Of a stretch of DNA of 5,332 nt, positions 1-5,332 are shown piece by piece. The number at the start of each line of letters is the position of its first letter. Position 1 is the first letter of the stretch. Below the pieces are notes generated by a model. The model was not told the origin of the DNA. It did no database searches and worked only from the letters and a program-made list of their open reading frames with translations. The stretch spans positions 2,267 to 7,598 of the forward strand of contig PMEC01000178.1 in assembly GCA_003155705.1 (NCBI GenBank). The letters are read 5' to 3'. Both the position numbers and the translations under genes were made by a program. This DNA comes from Bacteroidales bacterium (GTDB lineage: Bacteria > Bacteroidota > Bacteroidia > Bacteroidales > VadinHA17).

Positions 1-199
1 TCAGGTTATTCAAAATGCCGGTAATATTAATACCTTCTTTGTTGATATATCCCTTTCTCATGCAGTACAGTGTTACGGCCCTGTACATTGCACCACTATC
101 AATATAAATATATCCTAATACTTTAGCGATAGCTTTTGCAAAAGTGCTCTTGCCGCACGATGAATAGCCGTCTATTGCAATTATAAGTTTTTTGTCCAT
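1..199 (-). CDS. cmk: (d)CMP kinase (cytidylate kinase), N-terminal part
   Basis: This is the first 66 residues of cytidylate kinase, which phosphorylates CMP and dCMP with ATP in the cytoplasm for nucleotide salvage and RNA/DNA precursor supply. The rest lies beyond the left window edge; the whole family is about 220-230 residues long. Seen directly: a beta strand LIIAIDG, then a Walker A loop GYSSCGKST at residues 11-19 (Lys17, Ser18 and Thr19 as phosphate binders), then DSGAMYRAV at 34-42. The last matches the DSGAxYR motif of Cmk, which contacts the nucleotide monophosphate. The P-loop differs from the textbook GPSGSGKGT form, a variant I associate with Bacteroidota. The start is the ATG just before [10 protein letters not shown], 6 bases after the porQ stop, so it is almost certainly co-transcribed with porQ. 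No Shine-Dalgarno sequence is visible, so translation may be coupled to porQ termination. Confidence 0.93.
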   Translation of the reverse strand, partial: MDKKLIIAIDGYSSCGKSTFAKAIAKVLGYIYIDSGAMYRAVTLYCMRKGYINKEGINITGILNNL

Positions 200-205
200 C
201 CGGAA

Positions 206-1252
206 TTAATTATGGAATTTTTTATAAATCAGATCAGGTCGCAGGATTAGCGAGATATTATTTGATGCTCCGGCAAGATGATAGGTTGCACGTCCAAATC
301 CTATTCTCAGGAATGAAGTGTTAATGCCAAAACCCCAGGAAAATCCTACAGTTGAGGTTTTGGAATCAATCTCAAGCTCTTTTCTTCTCTGATAATTATA
401 TCCGGCTGATAAGTAGAAATTTTTTAAAGGAATAAGTTCAGTTCCAATGATCATATGTCTCATTGCATTTTCAAGAAAATCGGACATTTTCTGCGTCTGG
501 TTTACACTTGAAGTTCCGCTATTGCTTCCTGTTATATAATTATAAGTGAGATCAAATTGTTCAAGATGTCTGAATGTAAGCGAAAACCGCAATGGGGCAT
601 GTGCAAGTTGCTGTGATATTCCTGCCTGGATCTCAAAAGGCAATTTCTCGTGGATATCTCCGCTATAAGTTGTTATCTGAAGCCCCATATTTTTTATTGT
701 AAATCCCGCTGAAAAAAGATTATTTCTGCTGTGATATGATGCTCCGATATCAAGGGCCATTCCGAAAGAGGTGTATTTCTCAAGATCAGAGAGTATTGGC
801 TTAAGATTTGCTCCGATTGAAAAAAGAGAATCTATATCCCTTGAATATATCAGCGAGAGAGCATATTCTGAAGCTGTAAAGGTGCCGGTTATATTCCCCG
901 ATTCATCTGTCTCTTTAAACGAACCATAATTAAGATAAGTTATACCGGCTGCAAAATTTCCCGTTCCGGGAAATGATCTGGCATACATTGTCATTCCATA
1001 ATTTATTCCAGCAAAATAGTTTACATAGTTTAAAGCCAGACTTTTATCCATATCCGGATTCAGAAGAGCGGGATTGTGATAAGCGAGATTCAGATCTCCT
1101 GTTCTCAGGGAAACATTCACCCCGCCCAGTGATGAAACAAGTCCTGAATAGGTAAGATTAAGAAAATCATAAACATGGTCTCCCCCGGTCTGCCCTGACA
1201 ACAGAGCTCCTGTAAAACTACACAGAATTAAATATATAGTCCTTCTTATCAT
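206..1252 (-). CDS. porQ: Type IX secretion system protein PorQ
   Basis: A 348-residue outer-membrane protein resembling PorQ of the Bacteroidota type IX secretion system. From established work on Porphyromonas, PorQ belongs to the PorU-PorV-PorQ-PorZ attachment complex. There it is an outer-membrane barrel that holds PorZ at the cell surface while secreted cargo is linked to A-LPS. Seen here: basic N-terminus MIRR, a hydrophobic stretch at about 5-19 and a likely signal peptidase I site near LLSGQ (about 20). The typical opening of the mature protein follows (GGDHVYDFLNL near 23-33, GGVNVSL near 43-49, then NPALLN and LALNYVNYFAGINYG at about 60-86). The remainder is alternating aromatic/polar beta-strand sequence such as GNFAAGITYLNYGSF. 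Length is normal for the family. The gene lies 84 bases downstream of an EamA transporter and 6 bases upstream of cmk; the porQ-cmk pairing recurs in Bacteroidota and strengthens the call. The chosen ATG is the only one that includes the signal peptide. Confidence 0.9.
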   Translation of the reverse strand: MIRRTIYLILCSFTGALLSGQTGGDHVYDFLNLTYSGLVSSLGGVNVSLRTGDLNLAYHNPALLNPDMDKSLALNYVNYFAGINYGMTMYARSFPGTGNFAAGITYLNYGSFKETDESGNITGTFTASEYALSLIYSRDIDSLFSIGANLKPILSDLEKYTSFGMALDIGASYHSRNNLFSAGFTIKNMGLQITTYSGDIHEKLPFEIQAGISQQLAHAPLRFSLTFRHLEQFDLTYNYITGSNSGTSSVNQTQKMSDFLENAMRHMIIGTELIPLKNFYLSAGYNYQRRKELEIDSKTSTVGFSWGFGINTSFLRIGFGRATYHLAGASNNISLILRPDLIYKKFHN

Positions 1253-1266
1253 TGGATTTGCTCATG

Positions 1267-1274
1267 CAAAGATA
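1267..1274 (-). promoter_or_regulatory. Candidate -7 promoter element for porQ-cmk
   Basis: Read on the minus strand this is TATCTTTG, an exact match to the Bacteroidota -7 consensus TAnnTTTG. The expected start of transcription would be near 1260, giving a porQ leader of only about 8 bases. No good -33 TTTG lies 19-20 bases upstream (the plus-strand bases near 1294 do not read CAAA). The call therefore rests on one half of the promoter and is tentative. It also overlaps an AT-only inverted repeat. Confidence 0.35.
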
Positions 1275-1286
1275 AAATGATTTTAT
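1272..1286. repeat. AT-only perfect inverted repeat upstream of porQ
   Basis: ATAAAAT and ATTTTAT are perfect inverted copies around a single G (7+1+7). The repeat lies 20 bases upstream of the porQ start and overlaps the candidate -7 element. It could be a small operator. With only A/T pairs and a one-base centre it would be a poor RNA hairpin, and no T-run makes it a convincing terminator for the upstream transporter gene. It may simply reflect base composition. Confidence 0.4.
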
Positions 1287-1336
1287 TTAAACGATATGAC
1301 ACGAATGAATAGTATTACAGGTGGTAGAAAACGGCT

Positions 1337-2257
1337 TTAAGCAGTTTTTCCTGTGAGGACAAGCGCCTCATCGATACTCTTTTTATTTGGGTGTATCTGT
1401 GAAAGAAAAAGGCCGGCGATTACAATTATTATTCCTGTAATGTTCTGAATGGTAAGCCTTTCTCCCATAAGCAAGAATGAAAAAAAAGCTGTAAAAATAG
1501 GTATACAATTTGAAAAAACATTTGCCTTTGAAATACCCATATTCTTTACGGAATAGGCAAAAAGAATGAACGCCCCGCAGGATGCGAAAACAGACAACTC
1601 TATAATTGGTCTGAATGTTTCAAAACTGTGTGGTGCGTTGAGGAATGTCCTGAAGTCAAAAATCAAAAAAAACGGCAGAAAAAACAAAGCTCCTAGAACA
1701 TTCTGAACATTAACAATATAAACAGGACTGTAATGGCCAACAAGCCTGCTGAGGGTGAGATTATATCCAACCGCGGAGAACACCGCAAAACATAACAGGG
1801 CTAGTCCTTTAATATTGAATGAGAGGGAACCGTCTTTATTGAATATGAAAACCAGAATTCCTGAAAATGATAGTATAATTCCGATATAATTGACGGCTTT
1901 AAGTCTCTCCCTGAAAAAAAACCATGCTCCTATTGTCGCGAATACCGGAATTGTTGAAATTATTACCGATCCGACAGTCGAAGAGACATAAGTAAGACCA
2001 AAACTTTCCCCGAGGAAATAGAGAAATGGCTCAAACATTGCCAGCATAAAAAATAATCGCCGGTCTTCTCTCCTGATCTTCATAAATTTCTTTGTTATAA
2101 TAAGATAGGAGGTGAGTATGATAGTGGCTATAACGAGTCTGATAAAAACAATTGTAATAGGTCTGTAGTACTCATTTGCTATCTTGAACCATATGAATGA
2201 TAATGACCAGAAGATCATCGAAATGATTACTGCACCATATGTTCTGAATTTATTCAT
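1337..2257 (-). CDS. DMT superfamily (EamA-family) inner-membrane transporter
   Basis: A 306-residue integral membrane protein with the two-repeat EamA layout of the drug/metabolite transporter superfamily, which usually exports or imports amino acids, nucleotides or other small metabolites. About ten membrane helices can be read: near residues 8-26, 35-54, 68-85, 93-112, 122-139, 149-168, 181-200, 217-236, 244-264 and 270-287. The repeats show as paired signatures. Each half has a proline-containing helix (STIPVFATIGAWFFF at 101-115; SNCIPIFTAFFSFLLMG at 249-265), a following acidic/basic turn (RERL at 116-119, GERL at 266-269), then a glycine-rich helix (NYIGIILSFSGILVFI; NITGIIIVIAGLFL). 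The early WSLSFIWFK (17-25) matches the W-x-x-x-F pattern common in helix 1 of this family. A short cytosolic tail of about 17 residues ends the protein. Length is normal. The substrate cannot be told from the sequence. It runs divergently from etfB and in the same direction as porQ, without obvious functional linkage to either. Confidence 0.9.
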   Translation of the reverse strand: MNKFRTYGAVIISMIFWSLSFIWFKIANEYYRPITIVFIRLVIATIILTSYLIITKKFMKIRREDRRLFFMLAMFEPFLYFLGESFGLTYVSSTVGSVIISTIPVFATIGAWFFFRERLKAVNYIGIILSFSGILVFIFNKDGSLSFNIKGLALLCFAVFSAVGYNLTLSRLVGHYSPVYIVNVQNVLGALFFLPFFLIFDFRTFLNAPHSFETFRPIIELSVFASCGAFILFAYSVKNMGISKANVFSNCIPIFTAFFSFLLMGERLTIQNITGIIIVIAGLFLSQIHPNKKSIDEALVLTGKTA

Positions 2258-2267
2258 CTGCTGATTG

Positions 2268-2281
2268 AGGAAAGGTTTCCT
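2268..2281. repeat. AGGAAA-GG-TTTCCT dyad before the transporter start
   Basis: A perfect 6+2+6 inverted repeat ends 10 bases upstream of the transporter ATG on the minus strand. The two-base centre is too tight for a normal RNA loop unless the innermost pairs open, so an operator-like protein site is the more natural reading. One arm also supplies a purine-rich AGGAAA on the minus strand, but it is about 18 bases from the ATG, too far for a typical ribosome binding site. Function is unproven. Confidence 0.4.
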
Positions 2282-2531
2282 GGTTTTTCCGGTGCCGCGA
2301 ATTTATATCTTATATTTAAATTTATCAGGATGCACTATCAATTATTTTGTTTTTGTATTTCCCGGATGAAACAGATTTTATACCATTATCAATTCTTTAA
2401 TCTGAACAGTTTTCCCATCTCTTTCGACTCATAAAGAACAATAAGTTGTAGTTTAAAGTTAATATGCAGTCTGATAGATGCTTAAAACAATAATATGTTT
2501 CGAACACATGCTAAAAATGATGCATCTGAGG

Positions 2532-2562
2532 TTTGATTGTGAAGCATAAATTGTTATATTTG
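2532..2562 (+). promoter_or_regulatory. Bacteroidota-type promoter of the etfBA operon
   Basis: TTTG at 2532-2535 and TATATTTG at 2555-2562 are separated by exactly 19 bases. This is a full match to the consensus TTTG-N19-20-TAnnTTTG recognised by the primary sigma factor of Bacteroidota. Transcription would begin near 2567-2570, giving an etfB leader of about 70 bases that is AT-rich and lacks a Shine-Dalgarno sequence, normal for the phylum. Position and strand fit the etfB-etfA-oxidoreductase operon. Confidence 0.75.
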
Positions 2563-2638
2563 CCGCCTCATTAAGAGAATTTGCAATAGAAATCCGGGTA
2601 TTTTAATATGAAAAAAATAGAATAAAACTTAATCATCA

Positions 2639-3388
2639 ATGAAAATTCTGGTTTGTATCAGTAATGTTCCCGACACAACTACAAAAGTTAAGTTTGTAGA
2701 AGCAGATACTAAGTTTGACACTACAGGTGTTCAATGGGTTATCAATCCATGGGATGAATTATCTCTTACCCGTGCCCTTGAGTTGAAGGATGATCCATCA
2801 ACCGGTGTTAAGTCGGTAACTGTGGCGCATGTGGGACCTGCATCTTCAGAACCAACAATCAGAAAAGCTCTTGCTATCGGAGCAGATGATGCAATTCGTG
2901 TAAATACTGAACCTTCAGATGGGTATTATGTGGCTTCACAGCTTGCTGAGGTGATAAGAAAGGAACAATTCGATATCATTATGTGTGGAATTGAGTCGAG
3001 CGATTTTAATGGATCGGTAACCGGTGGTATGATTGCTGAGTTCATGAACATTCCATCCGTATCAGCTGTATCAGGTCTGAAAATTGAAAACGGGAAACCA
3101 TTACTTACCCGGGAAATTGATGGTGGACGTGAGACCGTCTCTGTACCAACACCTTTCGTTGCAATAGTCCAGAAAGGAATAGCCAAAGAGCCGAGAATTG
3201 CCGCTATGCGAGGGATAATGATGGCAAGGACCAAACCTGTTAAGATCTACGAACCAATGGAAGCACAATCTCTTACAAAGTTTATTGTCTTCGAAAAGCC
3301 TAGACCCCGTGCAGCATGCAAATATATAGATGCTGAAAATCCAGGATTGCTTATTCAGTTGCTTCAGAATGAGGCAAAAGTTATTTGA
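2639..3388 (+). CDS. etfB: Electron transfer flavoprotein, beta subunit
   Basis: A 249-residue EtfB, the subunit that pairs with EtfA to carry electrons from flavin dehydrogenases (such as acyl-CoA dehydrogenases) to a membrane quinone reductase. Seen: N-terminal strand MKILVCISNVPDT and NPWDELSLTRALELK at 37-51 (the family NPxDExxLxxA motif). ALAIGADDAIRV follows at 77-88, then a nucleotide loop CGIESSDFNGSVTGGM at 116-131. LLTREIDGGRETVSV at 155-169 is close to the EtfB signature, and RGIMMARTKP at 191-200 lies in the arm that contacts partner dehydrogenases. The ending NEAKVI matches Bacteroidota EtfB as I recall it. The 116-131 loop has neither the classical DDDxNQ nor the bifurcating DGDTAQ pattern, so bound nucleotide (AMP or FAD) is uncertain. 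The ATG fits the conserved N-terminus. It is the first gene of the operon, with etfA 25 bases downstream, and is driven by the promoter at 2532-2562. Confidence 0.96.
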   Translation: MKILVCISNVPDTTTKVKFVEADTKFDTTGVQWVINPWDELSLTRALELKDDPSTGVKSVTVAHVGPASSEPTIRKALAIGADDAIRVNTEPSDGYYVASQLAEVIRKEQFDIIMCGIESSDFNGSVTGGMIAEFMNIPSVSAVSGLKIENGKPLLTREIDGGRETVSVPTPFVAIVQKGIAKEPRIAAMRGIMMARTKPVKIYEPMEAQSLTKFIVFEKPRPRAACKYIDAENPGLLIQLLQNEAKVI

Positions 3389-3413
3389 TTGTTAAATCCA
3401 AAAAGTGCAAAAT

Positions 3414-4382
3414 ATGTCAGTTTTAGTATATACCCAGAATTGGGACGGTAAATTTAAAAAATCATCTTTCGAACTTGTCTCCTACGCCTCCAAAGTTGCC
3501 GATATGCTCAATGTCTCAGTAATCGCACTTTCAATAGGTGCAGTTGAAAATGACGAATTGAAGAAGTTGGGAAACTATGGAGCCGGGAAAATTCTCAATG
3601 TAAATAATGAACAATGTAAAATACTTGATAATCAGGTTTATACAAATATAATTTCGCAGGTTGCCTTAAAAGAAAAATCCAGTGTTATAATAATCTCAAA
3701 TAACAATGAAGGTAAAGCTATTGCTCCCAGGTTATCTGTTAGTTTAAAAGCCGGAATAGGTTCCGGGGTAAGCAAACTTCCTGTTAACCTTAACCCATTC
3801 ACTGTTTATAAAAGAACTTATTCCGGGAATGCTTACGCTCAAGTTGTCATAAATTCAGAAATTAAAATACTCACACTTGCACAGAACTCATTTGATCTTT
3901 TCGAGACAACCAATAATTCAGTTATAGAGGATCTTAATATTTCAGTTGATAGTTCATTACTGAAAACTGAAGTAAAAGATGTACAGAAAATGGCAGGTAA
4001 GATCCTGCTTACCGACGCTGATATAGTTGTTTCAGGTGGAAGAGGCATGAAATCACCGGATAACTGGGGTCCAATTGTTGAGTTGGCAGGATTACTGGGT
4101 GCCGCGACTGCCTGTTCCCGTCCTGTTTCTGATGAAGGATGGAGATCTCACGATGAGCATACCGGACAGACAGGGAAGATCATTGCGCCTAATGTTTATA
4201 TTGCTGTTGGGATTTCAGGAGCCACACAACACCTTGCCGGGATCAGCTCATCAAAGTACATTGTAGCCATTAACTCAGATAAGGATGCTCCTATCTTTGA
4301 AGCAGCACAATACGGAATTGTTGGTGATGCAATGAAAGTCCTGCCAAAGCTTATTGAAGCAGTAAAGGAATTAAAGAAATAA
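3414..4382 (+). CDS. etfA: Electron transfer flavoprotein, alpha subunit
   Basis: A 322-residue EtfA, which holds the electron-carrying FAD of the ETF heterodimer. A GTG lies in frame 9 bases upstream at 3405, but the ATG at 3414 is preferred because it yields [16 protein letters not shown], the usual Bacteroidota EtfA opening. Domain I spans about 1-185. The C-terminal FAD domain (about 195-322) carries [13 protein letters not shown] (207-219), the CSR pair with its flavin-contacting Arg (234-236) and GQTGKIIAP (251-259). It then has [17 protein letters not shown] (261-277), which follows the EtfA signature apart from Thr in place of the usual Ile/Val before Gln-His, and [11 protein letters not shown] (285-295). 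All main FAD-loop residues are retained, so the protein looks functional. Length is typical. The gene follows etfB by 25 bases and precedes the membrane oxidoreductase by 15, implying one transcript and a shared electron path to quinone. Confidence 0.96.
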   Translation: MSVLVYTQNWDGKFKKSSFELVSYASKVADMLNVSVIALSIGAVENDELKKLGNYGAGKILNVNNEQCKILDNQVYTNIISQVALKEKSSVIIISNNNEGKAIAPRLSVSLKAGIGSGVSKLPVNLNPFTVYKRTYSGNAYAQVVINSEIKILTLAQNSFDLFETTNNSVIEDLNISVDSSLLKTEVKDVQKMAGKILLTDADIVVSGGRGMKSPDNWGPIVELAGLLGAATACSRPVSDEGWRSHDEHTGQTGKIIAPNVYIAVGISGATQHLAGISSSKYIVAINSDKDAPIFEAAQYGIVGDAMKVLPKLIEAVKELKK

Positions 4383-4397
4383 TTTTCTGGAAATAAA

Positions 4398-5332
4398 ATG
4401 ACGAAACAGATAATCTTTATAATTGCCCTGCTGATTACTTTGGGTGCTTTCTTTTTTACAATTAACCGGATTATCGGTTTCTTCAAATTTACCAGGTCAG
4501 GATTTCCAGTAAAGAATCTCGGGAAAAGATTCAGTCTGATGCTTAAAATTGCATTCGGGCAGACCAAAATTTTCCGCAAACCATTTATCGGATTTTTTCA
4601 TGCACTTGTATTCTGGGGTTTCTGTGTAATCCTGATAGGTAGCGTCGAGATGGTTATTGACGGACTTTCCGGAACTGATAAAGTACTGACATTCCTGGGT
4701 CCGGTCTACAAAATAATAATGGGATCAGGCGATATCTTCGCCCTGCTTGTAGCCGTCTCAATAATTATTTTTCTCTGCCGGCGGATCTTCTTTCATATTA
4801 AGCGTTTCGAAGGGATCGAAATGAAAAGAATATCACATATTGATGCAAATATTGCCCTGTCAATTATACTGTTATTAATGCTCTCATTACTTGGCATGAA
4901 TACAGGGTATGTTGAATATAAGACACTTACAGGTGAAGTAATTAATGGAGTGTACCCCGTGAGTAACGTGCTGGCTTCTCTTTTTGAAGGGCTGCCGGCA
5001 ACTGACTTATATATTCAGTATCAGGTATGCTGGTGGACTCATATTCTTTTGATATTCATTTTTGCCAACATACTGCCATATTCCAAGCATTTTCATGTTT
5101 TCATGTCGGTACCAAATGTTTTTCTATCACGACTTGAACCTCTGGGTAAACTTACCAACATGGATAATATTACCACTGAAGTTAAACTGATGATGAATCC
5201 TGATACCGCTTTTGCAGCAGCTCCTTCAGATACACCTGTTGAACGCTTTGGCGTAAAAGATGTTGAGGATGTGACATGGAAGAATTATTTCGACTCTCTT
5301 TCGTGCACAGAATGCGGTCGCTGCACGTCAGT
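4398..5332 (+). CDS. Membrane Fe-S oxidoreductase, NarI/HdrE-like N-terminus (probable ETF:menaquinone oxidoreductase), partial
   Basis: The first 311 residues of a protein continuing past the right edge. It has about five membrane helices (near 5-28, 64-87, 110-131, 149-167 and 210-228) arranged like the cytochrome b part of NarI, DsrM and HdrE. Histidines placed as possible heme b ligands are H68 in [11 protein letters not shown]133 in [10 protein letters not shown]215 in [10 protein letters not shown] and H231/H233 in PYSKHFHVF. After the [14 protein letters not shown] segment comes a soluble linker, then CTECGRC (C303, C306, C309), the start of a 4Fe-4S ferredoxin motif cut by the edge. 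Known relatives fuse this to a second cluster and CCG (HdrD-like) domains and sit next to etfBA. Some were shown to act as ETF:menaquinone oxidoreductase (EMO) in fatty-acid-oxidising anaerobes. Placement 15 bases after etfA supports the same role here: EtfBA electrons passed to menaquinone in the cytoplasmic membrane. The CCG part is not visible, so the specific function is inferred. Confidence 0.85.
   Translation, partial: MTKQIIFIIALLITLGAFFFTINRIIGFFKFTRSGFPVKNLGKRFSLMLKIAFGQTKIFRKPFIGFFHALVFWGFCVILIGSVEMVIDGLSGTDKVLTFLGPVYKIIMGSGDIFALLVAVSIIIFLCRRIFFHIKRFEGIEMKRISHIDANIALSIILLLMLSLLGMNTGYVEYKTLTGEVINGVYPVSNVLASLFEGLPATDLYIQYQVCWWTHILLIFIFANILPYSKHFHVFMSVPNVFLSRLEPLGKLTNMDNITTEVKLMMNPDTAFAAAPSDTPVERFGVKDVEDVTWKNYFDSLSCTECGRCTS

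Larger units (their letters stand above)
2258..2638. other. Divergent intergenic region between transporter gene and etfB
   Basis: This 381-base AT-rich gap separates two divergently transcribed units. I find no convincing gene, RNA or terminator in it. It contains a well-formed Bacteroidota promoter for etfB near its right end, an AGGAAA/TTTCCT dyad just upstream of the transporter start, and an 8-base self-complementary GATGCATC at 2519-2526 upstream of the etf promoter. I found no full-consensus promoter for the transporter. The best partial -7 match on the minus strand is TATTATTG at 2488-2495, with one mismatch. Confidence 0.6.

Noticed and set aside
973..1155. 60-codon plus-strand open frame inside porQ
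   Set aside because: It is antisense to porQ with no promoter or recognisable product.
1217..1252. Possible lipoprotein signal at the PorQ N-terminus (Cys11 after LIL)
   Set aside because: The cysteine is too near the start and lacks Gly/Ala/Ser before it; an ordinary signal peptide cut near residue 20 fits better.
1253..1336. Rho-independent terminator after the EamA transporter gene
   Set aside because: No GC-containing stem followed by a T-run is present on the minus strand; the only dyad is AT-only with a one-base centre.
2488..2495. Minus-strand TATTATTG as a promoter for the EamA transporter
   Set aside because: It has one mismatch to TAnnTTTG, no good -33 element at the right spacing, and would give a leader of over 200 bases.
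2519..2526. GATGCATC 8-base palindrome upstream of the etf promoter
   Set aside because: It is perfect but short; one or two such 8-base palindromes are expected by chance in a gap of this size, and the flanks do not extend it.
2926..3234. 102-codon open frame on the minus strand inside etfB
   Set aside because: It lies wholly opposite a well-conserved etfB and its translation shows no recognisable domain, so it is an antisense shadow.
3839..4048. 69-codon minus-strand open frame inside etfA
   Set aside because: It is antisense to the conserved FAD-domain coding region; no independent support.
4075..4266. 63-codon plus-strand open frame in another frame of etfA
   Set aside because: It covers the most conserved FAD-binding part of etfA, whose frame clearly explains the sequence.
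4196..4579. 127-codon minus-strand open frame across the etfA end and the next gene
   Set aside because: It overlaps two convincing plus-strand genes; its translation has no family features.

Overview
The window comes from a member of the Bacteroidota, probably a Bacteroidales-like or related anaerobic or facultative lineage. Three things point there: a type IX secretion gene (porQ) directly followed by a cytidylate kinase with the P-loop GYSSCGKST; an EtfB/EtfA pair of Bacteroidota type; and a promoter matching the Bacteroidota consensus (TTTG-N19-TAnnTTTG) ahead of etfB. The DNA is moderately AT-rich with AT-rich leaders and no clear Shine-Dalgarno sequences, as is usual in this phylum.

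Layout: the left half (1-2257) is read on the minus strand, and the right half (2639-5332) on the plus strand. From the divergence point leftwards come a DMT/EamA-family membrane transporter (2257-1337), then porQ (1252-206), then the first 66 codons of cmk (199 down to the window edge). PorQ and cmk are 6 bases apart and very probably share a transcript. From the divergence point rightwards come etfB (2639-3388), etfA (best start 3414, to 4382) and the first 311 codons of a membrane iron-sulfur oxidoreductase (4398 to the window edge). The gaps are 25 and 15 bases, so these three form one apparent operon. The 381-base divergent gap holds the etf promoter and no gene that I can see.

Functionally, the right-hand operon looks like an electron-transfer unit. 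The EtfBA flavoprotein would collect electrons from acyl-CoA dehydrogenases or similar flavoenzymes. The membrane protein has a NarI/HdrE-like multi-helix cytochrome b part followed by a 4Fe-4S cysteine motif, and would pass the electrons to menaquinone. This resembles the ETF:menaquinone oxidoreductase (EMO/HdrD-like) type rather than the classical ETF-QO. The left-hand genes are unrelated to it: an outer-membrane component of the T9SS cell-surface attachment complex, a pyrimidine nucleotide kinase, and a small-molecule transporter of unknown substrate.

I see no mobile element, CRISPR array, tRNA/rRNA or phage gene. Nothing here is convincingly a wholly undescribed system. The most rewarding parts are the ETF-to-quinone branch and the unusual nucleotide loop in EtfB.
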